The notes under the pieces: model-generated | What the model was told of the DNA's origin: nothing | Seen by the model: the letters and a program-made list of their open reading frames with translations, nothing else | The model's database searches: none | Assembly (NCBI RefSeq): GCF_042649925.1 | Contig: NZ_JBHSAF010000002.1 | Span: 124,001-188,000 of the forward strand | Source: Pseudaeromonas sharmana | GTDB taxonomy: Bacteria; Pseudomonadota; Gammaproteobacteria; Enterobacterales; Aeromonadaceae | Length of the DNA stretch: 64,000 bases | Direction of reading: 5' to 3' | Made by a program: the position numbers and the translations under genes | In this document: piece by piece, positions 53,374 through 61,653 of the stretch | How positions within the stretch are numbered: the first letter of the stretch is position 1 | Layout of the letters: each line of letters starts with the position of its first letter

Positions 53374-53389
53374 TGCACCATTTGGTTCA
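53374..53389. promoter_or_regulatory. Possible NtrC site upstream of the P-II gene
   Basis: TGCACC-ATTT-GGTTCA resembles the NtrC consensus TGCACC-N5-GGTGCA with a 4-base centre and one base change. It lies about 98 bases upstream of the predicted sigma-54 start. Confidence 0.35.
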
Positions 53390-53453
53390 CATAGTGCCAT
53401 GACAAAATGAGCATTTGTTTTTATCTTTATGATTTTAAAGGCTATTTATATTA

Positions 53454-53469
53454 TGGCACAGACATTGAA
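53454..53469 (+). promoter_or_regulatory. Candidate sigma-54 promoter of the P-II gene
   Basis: TGGCAC-AGACA-TTGAA matches the -24 element perfectly; the -12 element has A in place of C of TTGCA. Predicted start near 53481, 34 bases before the ATG. Confidence 0.6.
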
Positions 53470-53514
53470 TTGATCTGTTAAACCCAATACGAACCAGGGA
53501 GTGGGAGACAAGGT

Positions 53515-53853
53515 ATGAAGCTTATCAGTGCAATTATCAAACCCTTCAAGTTAGATGACGTCCGCGAAGCGGTCGCCGCTTTGGGCGTCGACGGTATGAC
53601 GGTCTCCGAGGTCAAGGGCTTTGGCCGTCAGAAGGGCCATACTGAGCTCTATCGCGGTGCCGAGTATCAGGTAGATTTTCTGCCGAAGGTCAAACTGGAA
53701 ATCGCGTCGTCTGACGAAAATGTCGAGAGCATCATTGAGGCCATCTGCAAGGCCGCCTATACCGGCAAGATCGGTGACGGCAAAATTTTCGTCTATGACC
53801 TGGCTCACGTAGTTCGTATCCGTACCGGTGAAACCGACGACGAAGCGATCTGA
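53515..53853 (+). CDS. glnB: Nitrogen regulatory protein P-II (GlnB/GlnK family)
   Basis: P-II proteins are trimers that sense 2-oxoglutarate, ATP/ADP and glutamine (by uridylylation), and control NtrB, GlnE, AmtB, NifL/NifA and DraT/DraG. The 112 residues are complete: MKLISAIIKPFKLDDVREA, T-loop KGHTELYRGAEYQVDF with Tyr51, the B-loop AYTGKIGDGKIFV, and the C-loop VVRIRTGE. The start MKLISAIIKPF is GlnK-like, but no amtB follows, and the body is closer to GlnB; the paralogue cannot be decided. A sigma-54-like promoter lies upstream, and a terminator ends the gene. Confidence 0.92.
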   Translation: MKLISAIIKPFKLDDVREAVAALGVDGMTVSEVKGFGRQKGHTELYRGAEYQVDFLPKVKLEIASSDENVESIIEAICKAAYTGKIGDGKIFVYDLAHVVRIRTGETDDEAI

Positions 53854-53905
53854 TTGCCCTGCCGGAGACCATGAAGGACTTCGGAAACTGGACAGCCCTG
53901 TTTTT

Positions 53906-53931
53906 GAGACCCGGATAGGGTCTCTTTTTTT
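53906..53931 (+). terminator. Rho-independent terminator of the P-II gene
   Basis: Gagaccc (53906-53912) pairs with gggtctc (53918-53924), loop of 5, followed by seven T. Confidence 0.93.
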
Positions 53932-54026
53932 GTGCTTTTCTGGCCTCTGTCGTGTTCAGTTGACCCTCCAGATACGCTCTTCACGTATAGTGGTCGCCAG
54001 AACGATGACTCATGAGGAGGAACCCG

Positions 54027-54944
54027 ATGTTGCAAGCGCAAACCGGTATATGCGCCGAGCCTAATCTGCATGCCAGTTATTTGATGTTTGATATTACCGC
54101 AGGTCAGGAGGACGAGGTGCGCCAGGCATTGGCTCATTTTCCTGAGCTGTGTCGGGAATTCGAGAACAGTTATCCGGATGCGGCCTTCAGTGGTCTGGTG
54201 GCCATTGGTGCCATGGTGTGGGACCGATTGTATCGCCACCGGCCCGAGTCACTGCTGCCGTTTCCGTCTTGCTCTTCGGAACACTATCAAGCTGCAGTGA
54301 CACCGTTTGATCTGTTTGTGCAATTCCGGGCGGATCGCTTCGACGTGTTACATCTGGCCGGGCAGCGTTTGATGGCCCGTCTGGGGGGACGCGTCAGATT
54401 GCGTGAGGAGTGTCGTGGTTTCCGCTTTATGGATTATCGTGATCTGACGGGCTTTGTTGACGGCACCGAGAATCCGCAGGGGGAACACAGGGGCGAAGTG
54501 GCGTTGATTGCCGAGGGCCCCTTTGCCGGCGGCAGTTATCTGCATGTCCAGCGTTTTGTTCATAACATGACACATTGGCAACGCCTGGCGCTCAAAGAAC
54601 AGGAAGATACCATAGGCCGGACCAAGCAAGACAACATCGAATATGCCTCTGCCGACAAGCCGCTGAGCAGTCATATCAAACGCGTCAATCTCAAACATGC
54701 CGATGGCCGCAGTAAAGAGATACTGCGTCAGTCGATGCCCTGGGGGACGTTGGAGGAGCAGGGGCTGTACTTTATCAGTTGCTGTCATACCCCTGCCCAT
54801 TTCAACGACATGTTGGCCAGCATGTATTGTGGCGATGGCAATGGACACTTTGACCACCTGCTGCGCTATACCCGGCCCGTAACCGGGGCGGCCTTTTTTG
54901 CCCCTTCCGAGACGTTCTTGCAGCAAGGTGGTGAACTCGGTTAA
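54027..54944 (+). CDS. yfeX: DyP-type heme peroxidase, YfeX-like
   Basis: Dye-decolourising peroxidases oxidise phenols, dyes and porphyrinogens with H2O2. The 305 residues contain the family signature GFVDGTENPQG (G-x-x-D-G), the following GGSYLHVQRFVHNMTHW, a proximal-heme His in RVNLKHADG-type text, and LYFISCCHTPAHFNDMLASM. There is no Tat signal, so it is cytoplasmic like YfeX. The ATG at 54027 has gaggagg seven bases upstream. It is convergent with the solute-binding protein gene. Confidence 0.9.
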   Translation: MLQAQTGICAEPNLHASYLMFDITAGQEDEVRQALAHFPELCREFENSYPDAAFSGLVAIGAMVWDRLYRHRPESLLPFPSCSSEHYQAAVTPFDLFVQFRADRFDVLHLAGQRLMARLGGRVRLREECRGFRFMDYRDLTGFVDGTENPQGEHRGEVALIAEGPFAGGSYLHVQRFVHNMTHWQRLALKEQEDTIGRTKQDNIEYASADKPLSSHIKRVNLKHADGRSKEILRQSMPWGTLEEQGLYFISCCHTPAHFNDMLASMYCGDGNGHFDHLLRYTRPVTGAAFFAPSETFLQQGGELG

Positions 54945-54974
54945 CCCATCGCGGCTCAACCGCGGAGGGTACAA

Positions 54975-55005
54975 AGCAACAGGGCCCATAACGGGCCCTG
55001 TTGCT
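54975..55005. terminator. Bidirectional terminator between yfeX and the binding-protein gene
   Basis: A 13-bp perfect stem, agcaacagggccc (54975-54987) with gggccctgttgct (54993-55005), has loop ataac. Short T-rich tails lie on both sides. It fills the gap between convergent genes. Confidence 0.85.
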
Positions 55006-56355
55006 TTAGGGGGTTGCGGTGGCGCTGGCCGCCGAGGCCGGCGGTGCGGTCTCGGTCGCGGCAGAGGTGCCCCCACCGAGTGGTGCGGCTATGCAATTAT
55101 TGCTGTTGCCTACCAGTGCCGCCTGTTGCTGCGGCCCGAACCAGGTCTCCAGTGTGCCTTGCAACAGCGCCGTGGCGGTCGCCGGTGGCGTGGTCCCAAG
55201 CACCACCTGTTGCGCTGTCTCGTTCAACTGGCTACTGAATGACGGGGTGCCACGCGACAGAATCTGCGCGGCAATGCGGATGGTGGAGTCGCAGCGGTCG
55301 CGCCATGACATCATGGTGCTGGCCACCGGATCCTTCAGCTCAAAGAAGTGACTGGAGAGCGAGAAGAAGCCGGGCAGGGCGTTGGAGTAGAGCTCGGCAA
55401 ACTCGGCTGACGCCATCCAATCCAGCAGGACTTTTGCAGCCTCTTTGTTTTGGCTATGACTGTTGATGCCAATCCCCATGTCGGTATGGTCGGTGAAGTA
55501 GCAGTTGTCTGCGGCGGTAGCCACCGGAGGTGGAAACGCCGCATAGTCGACGGTGCCATTGAGTTGGCCGATGGCCCAGGAGCCTGCTGGCAGTATGGCC
55601 GCCTTGCCACTGGTAAACATGGCAACCGCTTGTTGCTCCGTTACGTCGGCCGGGTTAGGGCCGCTGTAGTCACGCCAGCGAGCCAGTTCCTCATACACGG
55701 CTTGATAAGGCGCATCGGTGAAACGAGCCTTGCCTTCAATCAGCGCCAGGCGGCCGTCTTCGCCTTTCCAGTAGTTAGGCCCAATATTCTGGAATCCCAG
55801 CTCCGACATCACCCAGTTATCGTGGGCGGCAAGAGCGAGGGGCTGAAAGCGACCATCAGCCTTGACCTTGTCCAGCGCCGCAAAAAAATCGGCGCGAGTT
55901 TTCGGTTCGTCCAGCCCTAACTCTTTGAAAATGGTCTTGTTGTAGTAAAACCCCTGGATCACTGAAGCCACTGGCAGGCAGTAGGTCTGAGCTCCGGTAT
56001 CGGTTTGCCAGGCGGCACGGGCAAAACTCGGGAAATTCTCCATCCCGGAAAAATCCGTCAGATCCTCAAGGTAGCCTTTTTGGAACAGCTGCAATGACGC
56101 ATCGTATGGGCGGCAGGTGATCACGTCTCCCGCTTTATTTTCGGCCAGGCGCTGCAGCAGCGTCTGGTCATACTCGCCAGAGGGTGTGGTCTGCAGACGA
56201 ACCTGAATGTCTGGATGCTTGGCCGTGAAGGCGGGCAGAATTTTCTCTTTCCATAACGCTGCATCCTCGACTCGCCAGGTTTCCAGAACCAGTTCCGTAC
56301 TCAGTGCCGGAAGTGAGATAAGGCCCAGCAACAGGGCTATGCATGGTTTGTGCAT
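55006..56355 (-). CDS. Family 1 solute-binding protein, partner of the chemoreceptor
   Basis: The 449-residue exported protein (signal peptide MHKPCIALLLGLISLPALS) has the extracellular binding-protein fold for sugars or oligosaccharides: LVLETWRVEDAALWKEKILPAFTAKHPDIQV at the N-lobe, cited as AFTAKHPDIQV, GFYYNKTIFKELGLDEP, and AMFTSGKAAILPAGSWAIG. The C-terminus is an unusual Gly-Thr-Ala-Pro tail of about 25 residues. No permease or ATPase adjoins it. It starts 11 bases after the chemoreceptor stop with an aaggag site, so its likely job is to carry ligand to that receptor. Confidence 0.87.
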   Translation of the reverse strand: MHKPCIALLLGLISLPALSTELVLETWRVEDAALWKEKILPAFTAKHPDIQVRLQTTPSGEYDQTLLQRLAENKAGDVITCRPYDASLQLFQKGYLEDLTDFSGMENFPSFARAAWQTDTGAQTYCLPVASVIQGFYYNKTIFKELGLDEPKTRADFFAALDKVKADGRFQPLALAAHDNWVMSELGFQNIGPNYWKGEDGRLALIEGKARFTDAPYQAVYEELARWRDYSGPNPADVTEQQAVAMFTSGKAAILPAGSWAIGQLNGTVDYAAFPPPVATAADNCYFTDHTDMGIGINSHSQNKEAAKVLLDWMASAEFAELYSNALPGFFSLSSHFFELKDPVASTMMSWRDRCDSTIRIAAQILSRGTPSFSSQLNETAQQVVLGTTPPATATALLQGTLETWFGPQQQAALVGNSNNCIAAPLGGGTSAATETAPPASAASATATP

Positions 56356-56366
56356 CGTGAACTCCT

Positions 56367-58343
56367 TTACACCTTGAACCGGGCGATCAGTGCTTGTTGC
56401 TTGTTGGCCAGCTCGAGCAGGACATCGCTGCTGTTGGCTGACGCTCGCGATGCCTGTTCGGTTTCATGCGCTACATCGGCAATACTGGCAATGTGCTGGG
56501 CCACGCCCTGGCTGACCGAGATCTGCTCGCCGGCCGCATGCGCGACCTGATCACTCATGTCCTTGATGGCGGCCATGCGCTCGGCAATGGCCTGCAATGC
56601 CAACTCTGTATCACGGGTCAGCGCCACACACTCACGGGTCTGATCATGGCTGCGTCCCATCACGTTGACGACATCCTGGCTGGAGTTTTGCAGGTTGTGG
56701 ATCATCGATTGAATTTCTTCGGTGGACTGCTGGGTTCGGTTCGCCAGGGCCCGGACTTCATCGGCGACGACGGCAAAGCCGCGGCCGGCATCTCCAGCGC
56801 GAGCGGCTTCAATCGCGGCATTCAGCGCCAGCAGGTTGGTCTGTTCGGCAATGCCGCGAATGACGTCCAGAATACTGCCGATATTGGCACTGAAACCATC
56901 GAGCTGGCGGGTGATTTCCACGGCATTTTCTATCTGGTTCGCCAGCATCTCAATCTTGCGGCGGCTGTCGACCACCAGATTGCGACCTTGCGCGGCATCA
57001 TGATGCGCCTGATCCACTTCGTTGCGAGACAAGTCAGTGGAGCGGGCGACCTCGGTGGCACTGACCTCCAGCTCAGCAATGGCGGCTGCGACCTGATCGG
57101 TCTGACTCTTCTGCGCCTGCACCCGTGACATGGCCTGCTCACTGATGGCAGCCGTGTTGCGGGTCTCGCTGACCAGATGATCGGCCCCTGATCGAATTTC
57201 CTTGAGCAGGTGGTCACTGTTCTCGGCTAATTGATCGATGGAGCGTGACAAGGCGCCAAACTCGTCCTGGCGGCGATAGCCGATGCGCCTGGTCATATCC
57301 CCACTGGCCATCATGGCGAGTTCGCGGTTGATCAGGAGCAGCGGCCGGTGGATACCGCGGGCGGATGTCCAGGCGATAATCACTGCTGCAGCGGTGGAGA
57401 GGGCGGCAACCAACAGGATCCAGAAGATGGCACCCTGTACGGCATGACTGGCTTCCAGTTTATCGCGACTGACGACCTGTTCGATCTGATTTTGCAGCGT
57501 CTGTAGATGCGTGATCAGCTGTTCCGAGAGGCTGGCCAGTTGTTGTTCGCTCTGTGTCAGCTGTTGTTGCAACGTCTGGTGCTGTTGCAACAGGCTGATG
57601 AGGCCGTCATTGCTCAATGCCATCTGCTGGACGCGGTTGATGTTTCGACTCAGCCGCTCTTTCACATCGTCAGGCACCTGAATCAATTCGAGGCGCTTAT
57701 TGGCGATCTCGATGTCTTTGGACAGAAATTGGGCCAGTGCCTGTAAATCGGTGTTCAGATCGGTGCGCTGAATTTGCCGAATGTCTCTGGCCAGACCACT
57801 GGTCACCAGTTCGGCCTTGTTGCGCAAGGAACGGCGGTTGGCCGTAAACTGCAACAGCAGATCGGCGGCCGCCCGATAGGCATCGCCCTGATGCAAAAAT
57901 TCCTTGCGCATCGCATCGAGGCGGTTTTCCAGCAGCACTTGGCGCTCATGCAGATCCATCATCTGGTTGGCGGTGCTGAACAGTTGCTCGGATTGTTGCT
58001 GCAGTTGGACCAAGCGATTGCTGTCGCTGCCAAGATTGAAACGGGCTAGCCGTTCCTGTGAGGCCGCATACGCTTGCCGACTCTTCTGGAATGCCTGTTT
58101 TGCCGAAGCCAGCGCCTGGGGTTCACGACTGCTGGCGTGTTGCCAGACGCTGCGGTTGGCTTGCTGCAGTGCATCTTGTAACGCCGAGGCCGCAAAGGCC
58201 ATCGGGGTTGCTTGTTCGGTTACCTGAAGCAATTTCTGGTGAATACTTGCCGTTTGCAAGTAACTGATGCCGGCGAGGGCCAGCAGCAACAGCAGCAACA
58301 GGGCAAAGCCAGCTGATATGCGCTGAACAATAGATAGCGTCAT
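56367..58343 (-). CDS. Methyl-accepting chemotaxis protein with helical periplasmic domain
   Basis: The 658-residue chemoreceptor has TM1 (FALLLLLLLALAGISYL) and a long all-helical periplasmic region (about 35-300, Gln/Leu-rich, like helical bimodular sensors). TM2 (AIFWILLVAALSTAAAVIIAW), HAMP, and a signalling domain with hairpin tip NLLALNAAIEAARAGDAGRG follow. It heads a two-gene operon with the binding protein. The start has agga eight bases upstream. A sigma-28-like element, with spacing one base too long, lies upstream. Confidence 0.9.
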   Translation of the reverse strand: MTLSIVQRISAGFALLLLLLLALAGISYLQTASIHQKLLQVTEQATPMAFAASALQDALQQANRSVWQHASSREPQALASAKQAFQKSRQAYAASQERLARFNLGSDSNRLVQLQQQSEQLFSTANQMMDLHERQVLLENRLDAMRKEFLHQGDAYRAAADLLLQFTANRRSLRNKAELVTSGLARDIRQIQRTDLNTDLQALAQFLSKDIEIANKRLELIQVPDDVKERLSRNINRVQQMALSNDGLISLLQQHQTLQQQLTQSEQQLASLSEQLITHLQTLQNQIEQVVSRDKLEASHAVQGAIFWILLVAALSTAAAVIIAWTSARGIHRPLLLINRELAMMASGDMTRRIGYRRQDEFGALSRSIDQLAENSDHLLKEIRSGADHLVSETRNTAAISEQAMSRVQAQKSQTDQVAAAIAELEVSATEVARSTDLSRNEVDQAHHDAAQGRNLVVDSRRKIEMLANQIENAVEITRQLDGFSANIGSILDVIRGIAEQTNLLALNAAIEAARAGDAGRGFAVVADEVRALANRTQQSTEEIQSMIHNLQNSSQDVVNVMGRSHDQTRECVALTRDTELALQAIAERMAAIKDMSDQVAHAAGEQISVSQGVAQHIASIADVAHETEQASRASANSSDVLLELANKQQALIARFKV

Positions 58344-58777
58344 CAGAGGATCCTTGTGGTAGGTGAATAATCAAACCGGGCAGGCTGACGCTCGGCCCGG
58401 TATCAAGGCGAGTTTAGTTCATCCTGCGTCTGGTACCGTTACCAATGGGGTGCAAAAAGGTTACAAAATGGTTCTACGTGATGAGGGCGACACTTTTGAC
58501 TATAAAATTGAGTCGGCAAGAATGAAAACGACAGCTTAACGATGGGCTGAAGCGGCTAGTAATCGTGGGGAGGTAAAAATAAAAAGGCAGAATAAATAAT
58601 TGGCTGAAAAAAATTATTTTAAATCAGTTAGCTAGATGTGGTGTTCGATCTGGTGGGTAAAAATAAGCGCTTGGGCGTGGATATGATAACAAGGCAGCAA
58701 AATTGCACTTTTCTGCGATTAAGGACATGGCGTTGCCCGGCTTTCTGAATCCAATGCTTCAGAAAGCCAAGCGGTTA
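58344..58777. other. AT-rich gene-free region between the chemoreceptor and argR
   Basis: These 434 bases hold no credible reading frame. On the minus strand TAAA (58416-58413), 16 bases, then GCCGA (58396-58392) resembles a sigma-28 promoter with spacing off by one. The part from about 58570 to 58700 is much richer in A and T than the surroundings. An inverted repeat, ggctttctga with tcagaaagcc (58739-58768), follows the argR stop and may end argR transcription, though no T run follows. Confidence 0.5.
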
Positions 58778-59248
58778 TCAGCCTGCGTGCTCGAACAGTT
58801 CCAGCACTGAGTCGTAGAGCTCGTCAATGTCGGTTTCGGCTGTCGGCGTGATGAAAATCGTATCATCGCCTGCAATGGTGCCGAGGATCCCTTCTGCCTT
58901 GCCGAGCGAATCCAGCATGCGGGCGATCAACTGGGCCGCGCCCGGGCTGGTATGAATCACCAGCAAGTAACCGTTGTGATCGACATCCAGCACCAGGTTT
59001 TTCAGTGGGCTGTTGATGGTTGGTACGCCGAGTTCCACTGGCAGGCAGTAGACCATTTCCATCTTGGCGTTCCGTGTACGGACGGCGCCAAAGCGGCTCA
59101 GCATCCGCGAGACCTTGGATTGATTGATGTTTTCAAAGCCCATCTCGTGCAGGGCTGTGACAATTTCTGCTTGGGAACCGAAACGCTCCTCGCGCAGCAA
59201 GGCTTTGAAGGCCTTGATTAGCTGTTCCTGTTTTTCACCGGGCTTCAT
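58778..59248 (-). CDS. argR: Arginine repressor
   Basis: ArgR is an arginine-dependent hexameric repressor of arginine synthesis and transport genes and a Xer recombination cofactor. The 156 residues have the winged helix with NINQSKVSRMLSRFGAVRTRNAK and the C-terminal oligomerisation/arginine-binding domain HTSPGAAQLIARMLDSLG, GTIAGDDTIF. The ATG at 59248 aligns with E. coli; a TTG two codons upstream is not needed. It is divergent from artP, with ARG-box-like sites between. Confidence 0.96.
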   Translation of the reverse strand: MKPGEKQEQLIKAFKALLREERFGSQAEIVTALHEMGFENINQSKVSRMLSRFGAVRTRNAKMEMVYCLPVELGVPTINSPLKNLVLDVDHNGYLLVIHTSPGAAQLIARMLDSLGKAEGILGTIAGDDTIFITPTAETDIDELYDSVLELFEHAG

Positions 59249-59284
59249 AGCCAACTAATATGTTGTTGATACGAGGCTTAATTT

Positions 59285-59298
59285 TGCATCCATATGCC
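59285..59298. promoter_or_regulatory. ARG-box-like palindrome 1
   Basis: TGCAT-CCAT-ATGCC is one base from the palindrome TGCAT-N4-ATGCA, close to gammaproteobacterial ARG boxes. Its centre is 42 bases from the second site, two 21-base ARG-box repeats apart. Confidence 0.5.
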
Positions 59299-59326
59299 TT
59301 TTTTTTCAAGAATTAGCCGATAATTC

Positions 59327-59340
59327 TGCATAAGGATGCA
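59327..59340. promoter_or_regulatory. ARG-box-like palindrome 2
   Basis: TGCAT-AAGG-ATGCA is a perfect palindrome just upstream of the artP -35 element, a natural place for ArgR to repress artP. Confidence 0.6.
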
Positions 59341-59348
59341 CAAAATTC

Positions 59349-59376
59349 TTGCATTGACTGCCTTGGTGGCTAGAAT
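59349..59376 (+). promoter_or_regulatory. Sigma-70 promoter of artPJQM
   Basis: TTGCAT (59349-59354), a 16-base spacer and TAGAAT (59371-59376). The predicted start, near 59383, supports translation from ATG 59412 rather than from GTG 59388. Confidence 0.65.
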
Positions 59377-59411
59377 CGGCGCAAACTGTGGATAAAAGGC
59401 CCGCAACAACG

Positions 59412-60152
59412 ATGGGAATCGAACTCAAAGGAATCTCTAAGTCCTGGCATGGCACCCCTATTCTGCGCGAGATCAGCTTTCGCTGCGGAGCCGGTGAAAC
59501 CCTGGTGCTGCTGGGCCCCAGTGGCGCCGGTAAGAGTTCGCTACTGCGTCTGATGAATCTGCTGGATACCCCGGATCAGGGCGAGCTGGCGATTGCGGGG
59601 GAGACCTTTGCCTTTCCTGAGGCGCAAGCGGGGCGTCACTATGCGCAGCGGACCCAAGCATTGCGCCGCAAAGTTGGCATGGTATTCCAGCAGTATCACT
59701 TGTGGCCCCACCTCTCGGTGATGGAGAACTTGCTGGAAGCGCCGATGAAAGTGCTGGGGCTCAGCCGTAGCGAGGCAAGAGACAAGGCCGGTTACCTGCT
59801 TGCGCAATTGAAACTGGCGGAAAAATGCGATGCCTGGCCGTTGAGCCTGTCCGGTGGACAACAACAGCGGGTGGCCATTGCCCGTGCCTTGATGATGGAT
59901 CCCGCCGTGTTGCTGTTTGATGAACCGACCGCCGCGCTGGATCCCGAGATAACCAAGGAAGTGGCCGATATTATCCGTAAGCTGGGTGATACCGGAATCA
60001 CCCAGGTTGTGGTGACCCACGAGGTTGAGTTTGCTCGACGCGTGGCAACCCAACTCATTTATCTGGAGCAGGGCGAGATCGTCGAGATGGGCCCCGCGAG
60101 TCATTTTGCGCAACCCCAGACCCGGCGGTTTGCCGAGTTTTTACAACACTGA
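59412..60152 (+). CDS. artP: Arginine ABC transporter ATP-binding protein
   Basis: ArtP powers arginine uptake. The 246 residues are closest to E. coli ArtP: Walker A LLGPSGAGKSS, Q-loop VFQQYHLWPHLSVMENL, signature LSGGQQQRVAIARALMM, Walker B VLLFDEPTAALD, and switch His VVTHEVEF. It heads artP-artJ-artQ-artM. The ATG at 59412 fits the predicted promoter; its ribosome site is weak. Confidence 0.94.
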   Translation: MGIELKGISKSWHGTPILREISFRCGAGETLVLLGPSGAGKSSLLRLMNLLDTPDQGELAIAGETFAFPEAQAGRHYAQRTQALRRKVGMVFQQYHLWPHLSVMENLLEAPMKVLGLSRSEARDKAGYLLAQLKLAEKCDAWPLSLSGGQQQRVAIARALMMDPAVLLFDEPTAALDPEITKEVADIIRKLGDTGITQVVVTHEVEFARRVATQLIYLEQGEIVEMGPASHFAQPQTRRFAEFLQH

Positions 60153-60188
60153 AACCCACAGCTCAATCACATTCCAGGAAGGTAGATT

Positions 60189-60926
60189 ATGAAACTGTTC
60201 CATGCGGCCGCACTGGCCATGTCTCTGTTCTCTGTCCAGGCCTTGGCCACCGAAGTCAAGTTTGCAACTGAGGCCACCTATCCCCCGTTCGAGTACATGA
60301 CAGATAAGAATGAGTTTGCCGGTTTCGACATCGAATTGGCGCAAGCGGTATGTGCTGCAGCCAAGCTCACCTGTACTTTCAGCAATCAGGCGTTTGACAG
60401 TCTGATTCCGAGTTTGAAATTCCGCCGTTTCGATGTTGCCATTGCGGCGATGGATGTCACCGAAGAGCGGGCAAAGCAGGTTGATTTTAGCGATATCTAC
60501 TACGCAAATTCAGCGGTATTCGTGGCGGCAGAGAGCAAGTTCACGACCAGCGAGCAACTGGCCGGTAAGAGTATTGGTGTGCAGAATGGCACCTCTCACC
60601 AGTCATATCTGCTTGAACAGCTGAAGGACAAGGATGTGAAGGCCGTGCCTTATGCCAGCTATCAAAATGCGCTGATGGATTTGACCAGCGGTCGCGTGGA
60701 TGCCGTTTTTGCCGATACCGCTGTCGCCGCCGAGTGGCTGAAGAGCCATCCTGGCTATCAGATGGTCGGCAAGCCGGTTACCGATGCCAAGTACTTCGGT
60801 GCCGGTTTTGCCATGGCGGTCAACAAGGGCAACAAGGCCTTGCTGGACAGCCTGAATCAAGGTCTGGCGGCCATCAAGGCCGATGGTTCCTATCAAAAGC
60901 TGTACGACAAGTACTTTGCCAAGTAA
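60189..60926 (+). CDS. artJ: Arginine-binding periplasmic protein
   Basis: The 245-residue binding protein has a signal peptide (AALAMSLFSVQALA) and matches ArtJ/ArtI: VKFATEATYPPFEYM, GFDIELAQAVCAAAKLTCTF, FDSLIPSLKFRRFDVAIAAMD, IGVQNGTSHQSYL and YFGAGFAMAV. ArtJ is arginine-specific, whereas ArtI is broader; the choice is tentative. It lies 36 bases after artP with an aggaagg site. Confidence 0.92.
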   Translation: MKLFHAAALAMSLFSVQALATEVKFATEATYPPFEYMTDKNEFAGFDIELAQAVCAAAKLTCTFSNQAFDSLIPSLKFRRFDVAIAAMDVTEERAKQVDFSDIYYANSAVFVAAESKFTTSEQLAGKSIGVQNGTSHQSYLLEQLKDKDVKAVPYASYQNALMDLTSGRVDAVFADTAVAAEWLKSHPGYQMVGKPVTDAKYFGAGFAMAVNKGNKALLDSLNQGLAAIKADGSYQKLYDKYFAK

Positions 60927-60932
60927 GCGATC

Positions 60933-61652
60933 ATGATGTCACTCCTGCTTGATGCTGCCCTGATGACCCTCGGACTTGCGCTCGTATCGCTGGTTGCCGG
61001 GCTGGGGCTGGCGTTGTTGTTCAGTGCCGCAGAGATGTCGCGTTGGCGCATGCTGCGCTGGCCTGTGGTCACACTGACGACCCTGATACGTGGATTGCCG
61101 GAAATACTGGTCGTGCTGTTCATTTATTTCGGGTCCTCACAGTTGCTGTTTTTGTTAGCAGACAGCATCAACATGGGGTGCGCGGCGCTGTTGCCCGGAC
61201 AGGCATGGTGTCAGGCAGGGTGGGGCTATGTGGAAATGAGCCCGTTCTGGTGCGGGGTGATGGCGCTGGCGTTGCTGTTTGCTTCCTATGCGACGCAGAC
61301 ACTGCGTGCGGCACTCAAGGCTGTTCCCAAGGGGCAACGTCATGCGGCGCTGGCGCTGGGGCTGCCCTCAGCACATAGTTTTCGCCGCATTGTGCTGCCG
61401 CAGGCATGGCGGCATGCCTTGCCCGGGTTGGGTAATCAATGGCTGGTCTTGCTGAAGGATACAGCGCTGGTATCGCTAATCGGTGTGAATGACCTGATGC
61501 GACAATCGCAACTGGCTGTTGCCAGTCCGACCAGCGAGCATGGCCCCTTCACCTGGTATGCGCTCGCCGGCGGGATTTACTTGCTGATTACCCTTGTTAC
61601 CGGGTGGGCATTAGCGCGTTTGCGTGCTCGTTCGTTCCGCTATGGAGGCTGA
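60933..61652 (+). CDS. artQ: Arginine ABC transporter permease ArtQ
   Basis: The 239-residue membrane protein has the His/Glu/Arg permease pattern: TLGLALVSLVAGLGLALLF, TLIRGLPEILVVLFIYFG, and the EAA-like loop ALKAVPKGQRHAALALGLP. It starts six bases after artJ; a second ATG one codon later is equivalent. artM follows after one base. Confidence 0.93.
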   Translation: MMSLLLDAALMTLGLALVSLVAGLGLALLFSAAEMSRWRMLRWPVVTLTTLIRGLPEILVVLFIYFGSSQLLFLLADSINMGCAALLPGQAWCQAGWGYVEMSPFWCGVMALALLFASYATQTLRAALKAVPKGQRHAALALGLPSAHSFRRIVLPQAWRHALPGLGNQWLVLLKDTALVSLIGVNDLMRQSQLAVASPTSEHGPFTWYALAGGIYLLITLVTGWALARLRARSFRYGG

Positions 61653-61653
61653 G

